Made by a program: the position numbers and the translations under genes. From the NCBI GenBank assembly GCA_037045455.1, contig JBAOIN010000016.1, forward strand, positions 558,001-622,000: DNA of 64,000 nucleotides, given 5' to 3'. This document shows positions 42,976-51,215 of the stretch, piece by piece. The notes beneath the pieces were generated by a model, which worked only from the letters and a program-made list of their open reading frames with translations, had not been told where the DNA came from and made no database searches. The stretch's first letter is position 1. Each line of letters starts with the position of its first letter. This stretch comes from JADKAV01 sp037045455. Lineage in GTDB: Bacteria > Actinomycetota > Actinomycetes > S36-B12 > UBA10799.

Positions 42976-44086
42976 CACCCCCGCGCGCAGATCGCCGCCG
43001 CCAACCGGCTGGTCGTCAAGATCGGCTCGTCGTCGCTGACCAATGACGACGGTGGCCTGCACTCCGAACACCTCGACGCGTTGGTGGCCGCGCTGGTGCG
43101 CAACGTCCGGGCCGGGGTGCAACTGGTGCTCGTATCCTCCGGTTCGATCGCCGCCGGGACGCCCGCATTGGGCCTGCGCAAACCGCCCCGGGACCTGGCC
43201 ACTCAGCAAGCCGCGGCCAGTGTCGGACAGGGCATTCTGGTCGCCCATTACGCCACCCAGTTTGGCCGGCACGACATCCGAGTGGGTCAGGTGCTGCTGA
43301 CTGCCGAAGACCTGATCCGCCGCACGCACTACCGCAACGCCCAGCGCACGCTCGGACGGTTGCTCGACCTCGGCGTGCTGCCCGATCGTGAACGAGAACG
43401 ACACGGTAGCCACCGACGAGATCCGGTTCGGGGACAACGATCGCCTGGCAGCACTGGTGGCGCATGCCGTAGGTGCCGACGGCCTGGTTCTGCTCAGCGA
43501 CGTGGACGGTCTGTACGACCGGCCGCCGGGTGACCGCGCGGCACGCCGGATCGACACGGTGGCATCGGCCGCCGACTTGGCGGATGTCGAACTCGGCGGC
43601 CGCGGAACCCACATCGGCCGCGGTGGTATGCAGACCAAGGTGCAGTCCGCGCTGATGGCCAGCGAGGCCGGCATCCCGGTGGTGCTGACCCGGGCAGACA
43701 GGGTGTCGCAGGCGTTGCTCGGGGAGCCGACCGGGACGGTCTTCGCCCCGTCGGGACGTCGCCGGACCCCGCGCCAGATGTGGCTGGCCCACGCCACCCA
43801 GGCCAGAGGTTCGGTGCGCATCGACGACGGTGCGGTCAAGGCGCTGCGGCACCGGCAGGCGTCCCTGCTGGCTGCGGGCGTGGTGGAGGTCTCCGGCGGA
43901 TTCGTCGCTGGGGAACCCGTGGACATCGTGGCCACCGACGGCACGCCGGTGGCCCGAGGTCTGGTGTCGTATGACGCGGCCGAGTTCGACCGCCTGATCG
44001 GGCGCACCACGTCCGACTTGATCGCCGAATTCGGGCCCGACTATGAACGGGAGATCGTCCACCGCGACGACCTGGTCGTGCTTTAG
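42972..44086 (+). CDS. proB: Glutamate 5-kinase (frameshifted)
   Basis: About 370 aa. It phosphorylates glutamate in proline synthesis. NRLVVKIGSSSLT, LVSSGSIAAG, IVNENDTVATDEIRFGDND and LSDVDGLYD form the amino-acid kinase domain; a C-terminal PUA domain starts near GSVRIDDGAVKAL. Extra bases lie near 42986 and 43384. ATG 42972 overlaps obgE. proA follows only after a gene on the other strand. Confidence 0.94.
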
Positions 44087-44092
44087 CGCGAT

Positions 44093-44132
44093 CTGCGAGG
44101 ACACTGCGCAGAAGGGCGCCTTTTCATCGCAG
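44093..44132. terminator. Hairpin between convergent proB and the secreted-protein gene
   Basis: CTGCGA (44093-44098) pairs with TCGCAG (44127-44132). The inner AAGGGCGCCTTTT (44112-44124) is a second palindrome ending in four T. It sits 7 nt after the proB stop and overlaps the other gene's stop. A bidirectional terminator is likely. Confidence 0.45.
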
Positions 44133-45077
44133 CGCGTTGCGCAGCGCCAAGGGATAGGGCGTGCACACACCCAGCCCGGCGCGCACGACGGCTGGAATCG
44201 GCCACGCGAGATCCTGCAAGCACAGATTGCTGGCAGGCGAGGTTCTCGGAAGCACCAGCCCGGGCACGCTGGTGAACACCCCCGACGAGCCGCTGCGTTT
44301 CACCACTACGAGAGCGGAGGTCTCCAACAACGAGAACCCATCGGAGCCGAAGACGCAGCCCACGTAGACCACTCCGAAACGCGGATCGGCGCGTGAGACC
44401 CGGCCGCTGGGCACGAGTCCCAAGGATCCCGCGCCGTCCCAACTGCACGAACCCACCGATGTGATGTCGCTGCGCGCCGGTTGCACGGGTCCAGGCAGGT
44501 ATTCGAAGGAGTCCGGATCTTGTGTCCACTCCACCATCGCCCGCACGGACTGCACTTCCGCCGGGGTCATCTCCCAGCTGAGGCTCAAGGGATCGCGTCG
44601 GTACCTACACCGTCCACTCACAGGGTCCGGCAGGCCGAGGTCGAACGCCACGGCCGCGCCGGGCTGTTTCGACCTGCACAACGCACGCTCTTCCTCACCC
44701 CGGCCGGCCGCGAACTTCACTCGCCAGTGGCCGGCTGTGCGCTTCAGAACGAACGCGCGCCGCTGCGAGGTGTTCGACGTGGAGGTCGCCACGAGTATGG
44801 CCCATTTCGGGTCAACCTCCGAGCGAAAGGCCACAGCGGTGGCGGGGCCCGGGATCATGGTCGGGGCCATGCTGACCTTGCCCCTCTTCAACCGCAGTTG
44901 CACGCGCTTTCCCGCCGGTGAATTCGCAGCGGCCCGTATCATCTTTGCGCGCTCAGGCCCGTGCACGTCCTTCGCGGCATGAGCCGGAGCCAGAGACATC
45001 AGCGACCCGATCGTGACGACCCCCGAAGCCGCAGCTGCGCACGTTCGAGATCCCCACGACATGGTCGTTGGTATCAC
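44124..45077 (-). CDS. Secreted protein of unknown function
   Basis: 317 aa. A signal peptide (about 1-35, ending SLAPAHAAKD) is likely cleaved after AHA. The mature protein has scattered cysteines (RALCRSKQ, SGRCRYRRD, VGSCSWDG, VGCVFGSDG, SNLCLQD, LGVCTPY) that would suit disulfides. No transmembrane helix follows and no catalytic motif is recognised. It lies antisense between proB and proA, splitting a normally collinear pair. Confidence 0.6.
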   Translation of the reverse strand: MIPTTMSWGSRTCAAAASGVVTIGSLMSLAPAHAAKDVHGPERAKMIRAAANSPAGKRVQLRLKRGKVSMAPTMIPGPATAVAFRSEVDPKWAILVATSTSNTSQRRAFVLKRTAGHWRVKFAAGRGEEERALCRSKQPGAAVAFDLGLPDPVSGRCRYRRDPLSLSWEMTPAEVQSVRAMVEWTQDPDSFEYLPGPVQPARSDITSVGSCSWDGAGSLGLVPSGRVSRADPRFGVVYVGCVFGSDGFSLLETSALVVVKRSGSSGVFTSVPGLVLPRTSPASNLCLQDLAWPIPAVVRAGLGVCTPYPLALRNALR

Positions 45078-45147
45078 GCGGGTTGTGAGCGGTCAAGGAT
45101 GTCCCTCATGGGCATTCACCCGGCTATCTGGTCGCGCGGCCACCTCG

Positions 45148-45153
45148 TAGCCT
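45148..45153 (+). promoter_or_regulatory. proA -10-like element, leaderless
   Basis: TAGCCT, 7 nt, then the proA ATG at 45161, without a ribosome-binding site. It indicates that proA has its own promoter after separation from proB. Confidence 0.45.
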
Positions 45154-45160
45154 GGATCCC

Positions 45161-46435
45161 ATGGAGCACGCCACAGCCGAAGAGGTACGCGCCGTCGGGC
45201 TGCGCGCCAAGGAAGCCGCCGCCGTTCTGCGCACCCTGACCAGGGCCCAGAAGGACGCCGCTCTGCTGGCCATCGCCGACGCCCTGCACGTCAACGCCGA
45301 GCGAATCGTGGCCGAGAACGAGCGCGACATCACCGCCGCCCGCAACGCCGGTACCGATCCGGCCATCATCGACAGGCTCACCCTCACCACCGAACGGCTC
45401 GACGCGATCGCCCACGCAGTCCGCAACGTTGCTGCACTGCCCGACCCGGTCGGGGATGTGGTGCGCGGCTATTCGCTGCCCAACGGCCTCAAGGTCCGGC
45501 AGATCAAGGTGCCGCTGGGTGTGGTCGGCATGATCTACGAAGCCCGCCCGAACGTCACTGTCGACGCAGCTGCTTTGTGTCTGAAGAGCGGCAACGCCGC
45601 GCTGCTGCGAGGTTCGGCCAGTGCCGCTCACAGCAATCAAGTGCTCATCGACACCATGCGAAACGCCCTGGCCACCACTGACGTCCCTGAAGACGCGATC
45701 TGCCGCGTGCCCGGCTTGAGCCACGACAGCGTCGAGCACCTGATGCGGGCCCGCGGCATCGTGGACGTGCTGATTCCGCGCGGTGGCGCTGGGCTCATCC
45801 GCAGCGTGGTCGAGAATAGTGTGGTCCCGGTCATCGAGACCGGCGTCGGCAATTGCCATGTGTACCTGCACTCCGATGCCCCCACCGACCGTGCCGTGGC
45901 GATCGTGGTCAACGCCAAGACCCAGCGGGTCAGTGTGTGCAATGCCGCCGAGACGCTGCTGGTGCACAGGGATGCGGCTGACCGCCTGCTGCCGCCGGTG
46001 TTCGAGGCGCTGAAAGCCAAGGGTGTGACCGTGCATTGCGACGACGCCGCGCACCGGCTCGCGAAGGACGCCGGGATCAACGTGATGGCCGTTACCGACC
46101 ACGACTGGGCCGAGGAGTACTACAGCCTGGACCTGGCCGTAGGTGTCGTCGACGACCTGGAAGCCGCCATCGGGCACATTGCGCGCTGGAGCAGCGGCCA
46201 CACCGAGGCCATCGTCACCGATTCCCTGCACGTGGCCGACCGGTTCTGCGAAGCGGTGGACTCAGCGGCCGTCATGGTCAACGCCAGCACCCGCTTTACC
46301 GACGGTGAAGAACTCGGATTCGGCGCCGAGATCGGTATTTCGACGCAGAAACTGCACGCGCGGGGTCCCATGGCGCTGCCGGAACTGACGACCACGAAGT
46401 TCCTCATCGAAGGGGAAGGGCATGTCCGCGCCTGA
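45161..46435 (+). CDS. proA: Glutamate-5-semialdehyde dehydrogenase
   Basis: 424 aa, intact. It reduces glutamyl-5-phosphate with NADPH. GVVGMIYEARPNVTVDAAALC, ALLRGSASAAHSN, the catalytic Cys region VSVCNAAETLLVH and FTDGEELGFGAEIGIS are conserved. The ATG follows a -10-like element, so it is probably leaderless. Downstream come a 51-aa membrane protein gene and nadD. Confidence 0.96.
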   Translation: MEHATAEEVRAVGLRAKEAAAVLRTLTRAQKDAALLAIADALHVNAERIVAENERDITAARNAGTDPAIIDRLTLTTERLDAIAHAVRNVAALPDPVGDVVRGYSLPNGLKVRQIKVPLGVVGMIYEARPNVTVDAAALCLKSGNAALLRGSASAAHSNQVLIDTMRNALATTDVPEDAICRVPGLSHDSVEHLMRARGIVDVLIPRGGAGLIRSVVENSVVPVIETGVGNCHVYLHSDAPTDRAVAIVVNAKTQRVSVCNAAETLLVHRDAADRLLPPVFEALKAKGVTVHCDDAAHRLAKDAGINVMAVTDHDWAEEYYSLDLAVGVVDDLEAAIGHIARWSSGHTEAIVTDSLHVADRFCEAVDSAAVMVNASTRFTDGEELGFGAEIGISTQKLHARGPMALPELTTTKFLIEGEGHVRA

Positions 46436-46450
46436 GGGTGAGCGGGTCGC

Positions 46451-46456
46451 TAGAGT
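46451..46456 (+). promoter_or_regulatory. -10-like element before the 51-aa ORF, leaderless
   Basis: TAGAGT, 6 nt, then ATG 46463. It lies 16 nt after the proA stop and gives the small ORF and nadD their own start of transcription. Confidence 0.45.
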
Positions 46457-46462
46457 TGGCCC

Positions 46463-46618
46463 ATGCTGAACGCCGTTGTCGTGCTGAGTGCTCTGGCCGC
46501 CGAGACCGCGCAGGGCGCCGAGGAGTCGCACCCGTCGCCCTTCCTCTACGGTGGCGTCGCACTGGGTACCCTGCTGCTCCTGCTGTTCCTGGTGACCCGG
46601 CTGAACATCGACCGCTAG
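46463..46618 (+). CDS. 51-aa single-TM membrane protein upstream of nadD
   Basis: Short ORF reading MLNAVVVLSALAAETAQGAE, then SHPSPFLYGGVALGTLLLLL and a basic end VTRLNIDR. There is one clear transmembrane helix (about 28-44) and possibly a second weak N-terminal one. It is easily missed because of its length. The stop is directly followed by the nadD ATG. A -10-like element 6 nt before the ATG and the tight coupling support expression. Small membrane proteins occupy this slot in other actinobacteria; function unknown. Confidence 0.7.
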   Translation: MLNAVVVLSALAAETAQGAEESHPSPFLYGGVALGTLLLLLFLVTRLNIDR

Positions 46619-47197
46619 ATGTCGGCGGTGCGCCGGCGGGTCGGCGTCATGGGAGGCACGTTCGACCCGATTCACGTCGGCCATCTCGTCGCCGCCAACG
46701 AGGCTTACAGCCAGCTCGGTCTTGACGACCTCGTCTTCGTCCCCACCGGCCAGCCCTGGCAGAAGCAACACCGCGAGGTCACCGATCCCGAGCACAGGTA
46801 CCGGATGACGCTGCTGGCCGTGGATCGTTCGCCGTTCCGGGTCAGCCGGGTGGACATCGAGCGCCCCGGGCCCACATACACCGTTGACACGCTGCGCGAT
46901 CTGCACGCCGCACTCGACCCGGTCGAACTGTTCTTCATCACCGGTGCCGACACACTGGCCGGCATGCCCACCTGGCGGGAGCCCGAAGCCGTCGCGGAGC
47001 TGGCCCATATGGTGGGGGTGACCCGTCCTGGACACGAAGTGGGGGCTGACGTGACGGTGGCCAGTTTGCTGGAAATTCCACGGCTCGAGGTCTCCTCGAC
47101 CGGCATCCGCGAGCGGGTGGCGCAGGGGCTGCCGATCGAGTATCTCGTCCCGGCGGCCGTCGCGGAATACATCCGCAAGCACGCGCTGTACACCTGA
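46619..47197 (+). CDS. nadD: Nicotinate-nucleotide adenylyltransferase
   Basis: 192 aa. It makes deamido-NAD from NaMN. GVMGGTFDPIHVGHL carries the G-G-T-F-D-P-x-H-x-x-H nucleotidyltransferase site. Other motifs are VFVPTGQPWQK, FFITGADTLAGMPTW and LEVSSTGIRERVAQG (ISSTxxR motif). ATG 46619 follows immediately after the 51-aa ORF. The stop overlaps the next ATG. Confidence 0.96.
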   Translation: MSAVRRRVGVMGGTFDPIHVGHLVAANEAYSQLGLDDLVFVPTGQPWQKQHREVTDPEHRYRMTLLAVDRSPFRVSRVDIERPGPTYTVDTLRDLHAALDPVELFFITGADTLAGMPTWREPEAVAELAHMVGVTRPGHEVGADVTVASLLEIPRLEVSSTGIRERVAQGLPIEYLVPAAVAEYIRKHALYT

Positions 47198-48318
47198 TGC
47201 ACAAACGCGCAGTCGCCGCTGTCGCCCTGCTCGGCCTGGTGATCGTCGCAACCCTGGCCATCATCGTCTCGCGGCAGGACCAAACCCCGCAGCCACCGCC
47301 GCAACCGACTCCGCCCGCGCCGGCGACGATGATCGTCCAGGTACGCGACTCGACACTGCTGGCCCAGGGCTCGGTGCTGATGGGTATCAACGGCGAGAGC
47401 ACGCGATTGGACCAGTTGTGGTGGACCACCGACTGGTGGGTCGACCAGATCGACGTCCAGGAGGTCAGCGCCGCGGAGTTGGGGCGCAAGCCCGTGCAGT
47501 ACGTCATGCAGACGGTGCAGGCGCAGGTGCAGGTACCCGTCAATGACGCCTGGGTCCTGGACCGGTTGGCGTTTGCGGGGCTCATCGACGCTGTCGGTGG
47601 TGTCCGGCTGAACCTCACACAACGCGCCGCGTACGTCGACGAACAGGGAGTCCCGCAGTTCCTCGACGCCGGCCCGCAGACACTGGCCGGCGCGCATGCC
47701 GCCGACTACGTTCTGGACCCGTCGCTGCGCGACACCGCGGTGCGAATGGCCCGCTTCCAGGCCGTCTGGGATCAGGTGTTGCGGCGCTTCCCGACCGACC
47801 CGGAGAAGTCCCGTGCGTTGATGGTGTCCCTGGGCGTCCTCTCGAAAGCCACGATGACGACCGACGAACTCGCCGACTTCATGGCGCAGGCCAAGCAACT
47901 GCGGGTCACTTCGGCGTATGGGCAGGCGGAGGTGCCGCTAGACCCGGGCAATCTCGTCCGGATACAGCCGGCGCAGGGTGTGCGGACCGCGTACGCGTTG
48001 AGCGCCGCGGACATGCCGTCGCGCATGGCCGGAATCTTCGAGGAGTACCCGAGTCCCGCCGAGCCGATCGCCCGGGTCGCGGCTGCGGCGTTCCGGTCCG
48101 AGGACGTGACCGCAATTCGTGATCAACTCACCACTCGTGGGTGGCAGACCGCTTGGGCCGGTCGCAGCGAGGCAGGCGAATCCTCGCTGATTGTGCCGCC
48201 GGGGACATCGGCGCAGCAGGTCACACAACTGCAGCAGGCGGTGGGGTTGACCCCTCAGGAGCAGGACCTGCCCTGGGGGGACGCGCAGGTGGACATCGCC
48301 CGGGCTGTGGGATCGTGA
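47197..48318 (+). CDS. LCP (LytR-CpsA-Psr)-like protein with LytR_C domain, diverged
   Basis: 373 aa. An N-terminal signal anchor (about 4-25) and Pro/Gln-rich linker lead to an LCP-like domain (about 45-215, VLMGINGESTRLDQLWWT, AFAGLIDAVGGVRLNL, AGAHAADYVLDPSLRD) and a LytR_C-like end (about 285-370). LCP enzymes attach glycopolymers to peptidoglycan and need arginines in a Y-V-R-x-R segment; here the aligned segment reads YVLDP, so catalytic ability is doubtful. Between nadD and rsfS as in Streptomyces. Confidence 0.7.
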   Translation: MHKRAVAAVALLGLVIVATLAIIVSRQDQTPQPPPQPTPPAPATMIVQVRDSTLLAQGSVLMGINGESTRLDQLWWTTDWWVDQIDVQEVSAAELGRKPVQYVMQTVQAQVQVPVNDAWVLDRLAFAGLIDAVGGVRLNLTQRAAYVDEQGVPQFLDAGPQTLAGAHAADYVLDPSLRDTAVRMARFQAVWDQVLRRFPTDPEKSRALMVSLGVLSKATMTTDELADFMAQAKQLRVTSAYGQAEVPLDPGNLVRIQPAQGVRTAYALSAADMPSRMAGIFEEYPSPAEPIARVAAAAFRSEDVTAIRDQLTTRGWQTAWAGRSEAGESSLIVPPGTSAQQVTQLQQAVGLTPQEQDLPWGDAQVDIARAVGS

Positions 48319-48322
48319 CACA

Positions 48323-48673
48323 GTGACCCTCGACCCGCAGACCCGCGAGCGCGTACGTACAGCCGCCCAAGCGGCCCTGGACAAGAAGGCCGAGAAGGTC
48401 GTGGGCCTCGACGTCAGCGACCATCTGGCGCTCACCGATGCGTTCCTGATCTGCAGCGGGTCCAACGAGCGGCAGGTCGATGCCATCGTCGACGCGGTCG
48501 AGGACAGCATCCCCGGTATTGCGGTGCGTCGAGAGGGCAAAGGACGTGGTCGCTGGGTGCTGCTGGACTTCGGCGACTTCGTCGTGCACGTGCAGCACAC
48601 CGAGGAGCGTGCCTTTTACGATCTTGAGCGTCTCTGGAAGGACTGCCCGGCGATCGAGTTGCCCGATGCGTGA
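48323..48673 (+). CDS. rsfS: Ribosomal silencing factor
   Basis: 116 aa. It binds L14 and blocks subunit joining when nutrients are short. LDVSDHLALTDAFLICSGSNERQVDAI and KGRGRWVLLDFGDFVVHV are the conserved core, ending FYDLERLWKDCP. GTG 48323. It overlaps the downstream phosphatase by 8 nt. Confidence 0.95.
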   Translation: MTLDPQTRERVRTAAQAALDKKAEKVVGLDVSDHLALTDAFLICSGSNERQVDAIVDAVEDSIPGIAVRREGKGRGRWVLLDFGDFVVHVQHTEERAFYDLERLWKDCPAIELPDA

Positions 48674-49316
48674 GGATGCCCGCCGCTTGGTGATCTGGCG
48701 GCACGGCCGGACGGCCTGGAACCTCGAGCACCGCTTCCAGGGCCAGACCGACGTGCCGCTGGACGAGGTGGGGGTAGCCCAGGCGAAGGCAGCCGCCCGC
48801 ATGCTGATGGCATTGCGTCCGCAGATCATCGTGAGCAGCAACCTGTCCCGTGCCCGAGACACCGCTGCGCCGCTTGCCGCGGCCTGCGGGCTGGAGGTGT
48901 TCGAGGACCCCCGGTTGCAGGAGACCGATGGTGGCTCCTGGGAGGGCCGGCGCCGGGAGGACTTGCTCGTCTCGGATGCCGACAACTACTTGGCGTGGCT
49001 GGCGGGGGAGCGCATCCGACCCGGTGGTGACGGTGAGGACCGGCACGTGGTCGGTGCCCGCGTGCTGGCTGCCATCACCGACGTACTGGAACGGACCTCC
49101 ACCGGGCGTACTGCCGTCGTGGTCACGCACGGCGGGGCTGCTCGAGCGGTGCTCGCCCCCTTGCTGAACCGCCCGTTCGAGGACATCCGGTTCCTCGGCG
49201 TCATGCGCAACGCGGCCTGGAGCGCATTCCTGGAAACCGGTGAGGCGGATACCCCCTGGCAAGTTCTGGAGTACAACGCGAGGTCGCTGCCGGAACCTGC
49301 CGCCGCCGACGACTGA
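48666..49316 (+). CDS. Histidine phosphatase, probable glucosyl-3-phosphoglycerate phosphatase
   Basis: 216 aa. The phosphoglycerate-mutase fold has the catalytic His in VIWRHGRTAWN, substrate arginines in SNLSRARDTA, acid ETDGGSWEGR and second His in VVTHGGAARAVL. The position directly after nadD and rsfS is that of mycobacterial GpgP, which dephosphorylates GPG during methylglucose lipopolysaccharide synthesis. An OctT-like gene lies further downstream. General phosphatase assignment is firm; the GpgP role is by synteny. Confidence 0.75.
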   Translation: MREDARRLVIWRHGRTAWNLEHRFQGQTDVPLDEVGVAQAKAAARMLMALRPQIIVSSNLSRARDTAAPLAAACGLEVFEDPRLQETDGGSWEGRRREDLLVSDADNYLAWLAGERIRPGGDGEDRHVVGARVLAAITDVLERTSTGRTAVVVTHGGAARAVLAPLLNRPFEDIRFLGVMRNAAWSAFLETGEADTPWQVLEYNARSLPEPAAADD

Positions 49317-49333
49317 GGCTTGCACCCGCGTTT

Positions 49334-49382
49334 TGTCGTGTTGTTGTCGCGACACGCCGAGCGGAGCAACAACAACGCGACA
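49334..49382. terminator. Long inverted repeat between convergent genes
   Basis: TGTCGTGTTGTTGTCGC (49334-49350) pairs with GCAACAACAACGCGACA (49366-49382) at 14 or more of 17 positions around a 15-nt loop. It lies between the phosphatase (+) and CBS gene (-) stops. It has four T before the left arm but no U-tract after the right arm, so it may act in both directions without a classical tail. Confidence 0.5.
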
Positions 49383-49385
49383 GAA

Positions 49386-49814
49386 CTACGAACTGATGTA
49401 GGCCTGCATCGCGTCGCGCTCGGTCTCCAGCTCGGCCAGCCGGGCCTTGACGATGTCCCCGATGCTCACGATCCCCACCATGGTGTCCTCGTCCAGCACC
49501 GGGATGTGACGCACCCGCTGCTCGGTCATCAGACCCATCAGTTCCTCGGTCGAGGCGTCCGGCCCGCAGGTCACCACCAACTCGGTCATGATCGCCCGGA
49601 CGGGCTGATCCAGGGCCGATGCGCCGTGGTTGTGGCACGCTCGCGCCACATCGCGTTCGGACACGATCCCCACCAGACGTTGCTCCGGGTCGGCCACCAC
49701 CACAGCGCCGATCCGGTGTTCTGCCAACAGCGCCAGCAACTCGCTGACGGTCGCCTCCGGGGAGACGGTGGCGACGAAATCGCCCTTCTGGGTCAAGATG
49801 CTCGAGATCTTCAT
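49386..49814 (-). CDS. Two-CBS-domain protein
   Basis: 142 aa. CBS1 is about 7-60 (VATVSPEATVSELLALLAEHRIGAVVV) and CBS2 about 75-130 (MTELVVTCGPDASTEELMGLM with RHIPVLDEDTMVGIVSIGD). Such stand-alone pairs bind adenine nucleotides and regulate partners; the partner is not evident. The start MKISSILTQKG follows AGGAGGG. Longer upstream extensions of this frame run antisense through tRNA-Ala and are not real. Confidence 0.87.
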   Translation of the reverse strand: MKISSILTQKGDFVATVSPEATVSELLALLAEHRIGAVVVADPEQRLVGIVSERDVARACHNHGASALDQPVRAIMTELVVTCGPDASTEELMGLMTEQRVRHIPVLDEDTMVGIVSIGDIVKARLAELETERDAMQAYISS

Positions 49815-49896
49815 GGCCCTCCTGTCCTCGTGACCCATATCGTGCCGTGAACCGCGGTCGATGTCACCACCATCCGGACGCGGCGCGGTGGTCAGG

Positions 49897-49902
49897 TACA
49901 GT
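49897..49902 (+). promoter_or_regulatory. tRNA-Ala -10-like element
   Basis: TACAGT ending 14 nt before the first base of the tRNA; a plausible promoter with a short 5' leader. Confidence 0.45.
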
Positions 49903-49916
49903 TTGGGGAGCATCTC

Positions 49917-49989
49917 GGGGCTATAGCTCAGCTGGTAGAGCACCTGCCTGGCAGGCAGGGGGTCAGGGGTTCGAGTCCCCTTAGCTCCA
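49917..49989 (+). tRNA. tRNA-Ala (anticodon GGC)
   Basis: 73-nt cloverleaf. The acceptor stem GGGGCTA/TAGCTCC includes the G3-U70 pair that marks alanine tRNAs. The D stem is GCTC/GAGC, the anticodon stem CCTGC/GCAGG with loop CTGGCAG (anticodon GGC), the variable loop GGGTC, and the T arm AGGGG-TTCGAGT-CCCCT. CCA is not encoded. It is divergent from the CBS gene. Confidence 0.98.
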
Positions 49990-50087
49990 CTCAACACGCA
50001 ACCCCGGCATTGGTTATCCGGGCTTTCTCAACGTCTGTCGCGACGTTGACGGGGCATGGGGTGGGGACCAATGAAAGAGGTTCACCC

Positions 50088-50657
50088 ATGACCACCTACG
50101 ACGTCGGCTACTTCGTCGGAAGCTTGTCCTCCACGTCGATCAACCGCATTCTGTCCCAAGCGCTCATCCAGTTGGCGCCGGACGACCTGCAGTTCACGGA
50201 GATCCCCATCGGCAACCTGCCGTTGTACAGCCCCGACTTCGACAGCGACTACCCGCCGGAAGCCCAAGCGCTCAAGCAGGCGATCTCGGCCTCCGACGCG
50301 ATTCTGTTCGTGACTCCGGAGTACAACCGATCCATCCCGGGAGCGCTCGAGAATGCGATCGACTGGGCGTCGAGGCCGTGGGGGCAGAACTCATTCGACC
50401 ACATTCCGGCCGCGATGATCGGGGCCTCGATCGGGCAGATCGGCACGGCAGTGGCCCAGCAAAGCCTGCGCGCCGTGCTTGCGTTCTGCAACGCCCGGCA
50501 GATGACGGCTCCCGAGGCATACATCAGGTTCGACCCGGAGGTGTTCGGCCAGGACGGATCCGTGTCCGACGAATCGACCACCGCTTTCTTGCGGGACTTC
50601 ATGAGCGAGTTCCGCGACCATATCGCTCGCGTGTTGACGGTTCTGCCTCGGGAGTGA
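50088..50657 (+). CDS. NADPH-dependent FMN reductase-family protein
   Basis: 189 aa flavodoxin-like fold. GSLSSTSINRILSQAL is the FMN phosphate loop; VTPEYNRSIPGALENAIDWASRP is the conserved flavin site of the FMN/chromate/azoreductase group. PAAMIGASIGQIGTAVAQ follows. GAAAGAGG provides a ribosome-binding site upstream of ATG 50088. Physiological substrate unknown. A short hairpin (TTTCGGTG at 50664, CACCGAAA at 50701) follows the stop and may terminate transcription. Confidence 0.88.
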   Translation: MTTYDVGYFVGSLSSTSINRILSQALIQLAPDDLQFTEIPIGNLPLYSPDFDSDYPPEAQALKQAISASDAILFVTPEYNRSIPGALENAIDWASRPWGQNSFDHIPAAMIGASIGQIGTAVAQQSLRAVLAFCNARQMTAPEAYIRFDPEVFGQDGSVSDESTTAFLRDFMSEFRDHIARVLTVLPRE

Positions 50658-50743
50658 GCGCGATTTCGGTGGCTGATTCGCGTTGCGGGCCCAAGTGAAG
50701 CACCGAAACCGGCCCGTCCGCACGATTCAGGGAGCCCCTTCAT

Positions 50744-50749
50744 TACGCT
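50744..50749 (+). promoter_or_regulatory. Peroxiredoxin -10-like element, leaderless
   Basis: TACGCT, 7 nt, then ATG 50757, with no ribosome-binding site. Confidence 0.45.
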
Positions 50750-50756
50750 GCCCATC

Positions 50757-51215
50757 ATGAGCCCCGCCATTGGACAGCCCGCACCAGGATTCGATCTGCC
50801 TGCCAGTACCGGTAAGAACATCAGCCTCGCGTCCCTGCGTGGGAGCAAAGTCGTGCTCCAGTTCTTCCCGTTCGCATTCACCGGCATCTGCACCGGGGAG
50901 TTGTGCGACCTGCGCGACCGGTCGCTGGACTTCCAGGCCGATGACGCGCTGGTGCTCGGAGTCTCGTGCGACAGCCGGGCAACCCTGGCCGCGTTTGCCA
51001 AGGCAGAAGACCTGCAGATGCCGCTGCTCAGCGACTTCTGGCCGCACGGTGCGGTCGCCGGCGCCTACGGCGTCTTCCTCGATACGCTCGGGGCTGCCAA
51101 CCGGGGCACGTTCATCATCGATGCCGACGGCATTCTGCGCTGGTCGGTCGTCACTGGCCTGGGCGAACCCCGCGACACCACCGACTACCTCAAGGCGCTG
51201 GCCGAGATCGGGTGA
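50757..51215 (+). CDS. AhpE-like peroxiredoxin
   Basis: 152 aa. The peroxidatic cysteine is in FPFAFTGICTGELCDLRD (P-x-x-x-T-x-x-C form), with the conserved Arg in NRGTFIID. The second cysteine 5 residues later could form a disulfide, which mycobacterial AhpE lacks. It reduces peroxides with low-molecular-weight or thioredoxin-type thiols. Its stop overlaps the GTG of the SGNH enzyme. Confidence 0.9.
   Translation: MSPAIGQPAPGFDLPASTGKNISLASLRGSKVVLQFFPFAFTGICTGELCDLRDRSLDFQADDALVLGVSCDSRATLAAFAKAEDLQMPLLSDFWPHGAVAGAYGVFLDTLGAANRGTFIIDADGILRWSVVTGLGEPRDTTDYLKALAEIG

Noticed and set aside
49815..49997. N-terminal extension of the CBS protein containing GAKGTRTPDPLPARQ
   Set aside because: It is the antisense translation of tRNA-Ala, a well-known artefact; the real start MKISS at 49814 has its own ribosome-binding site.
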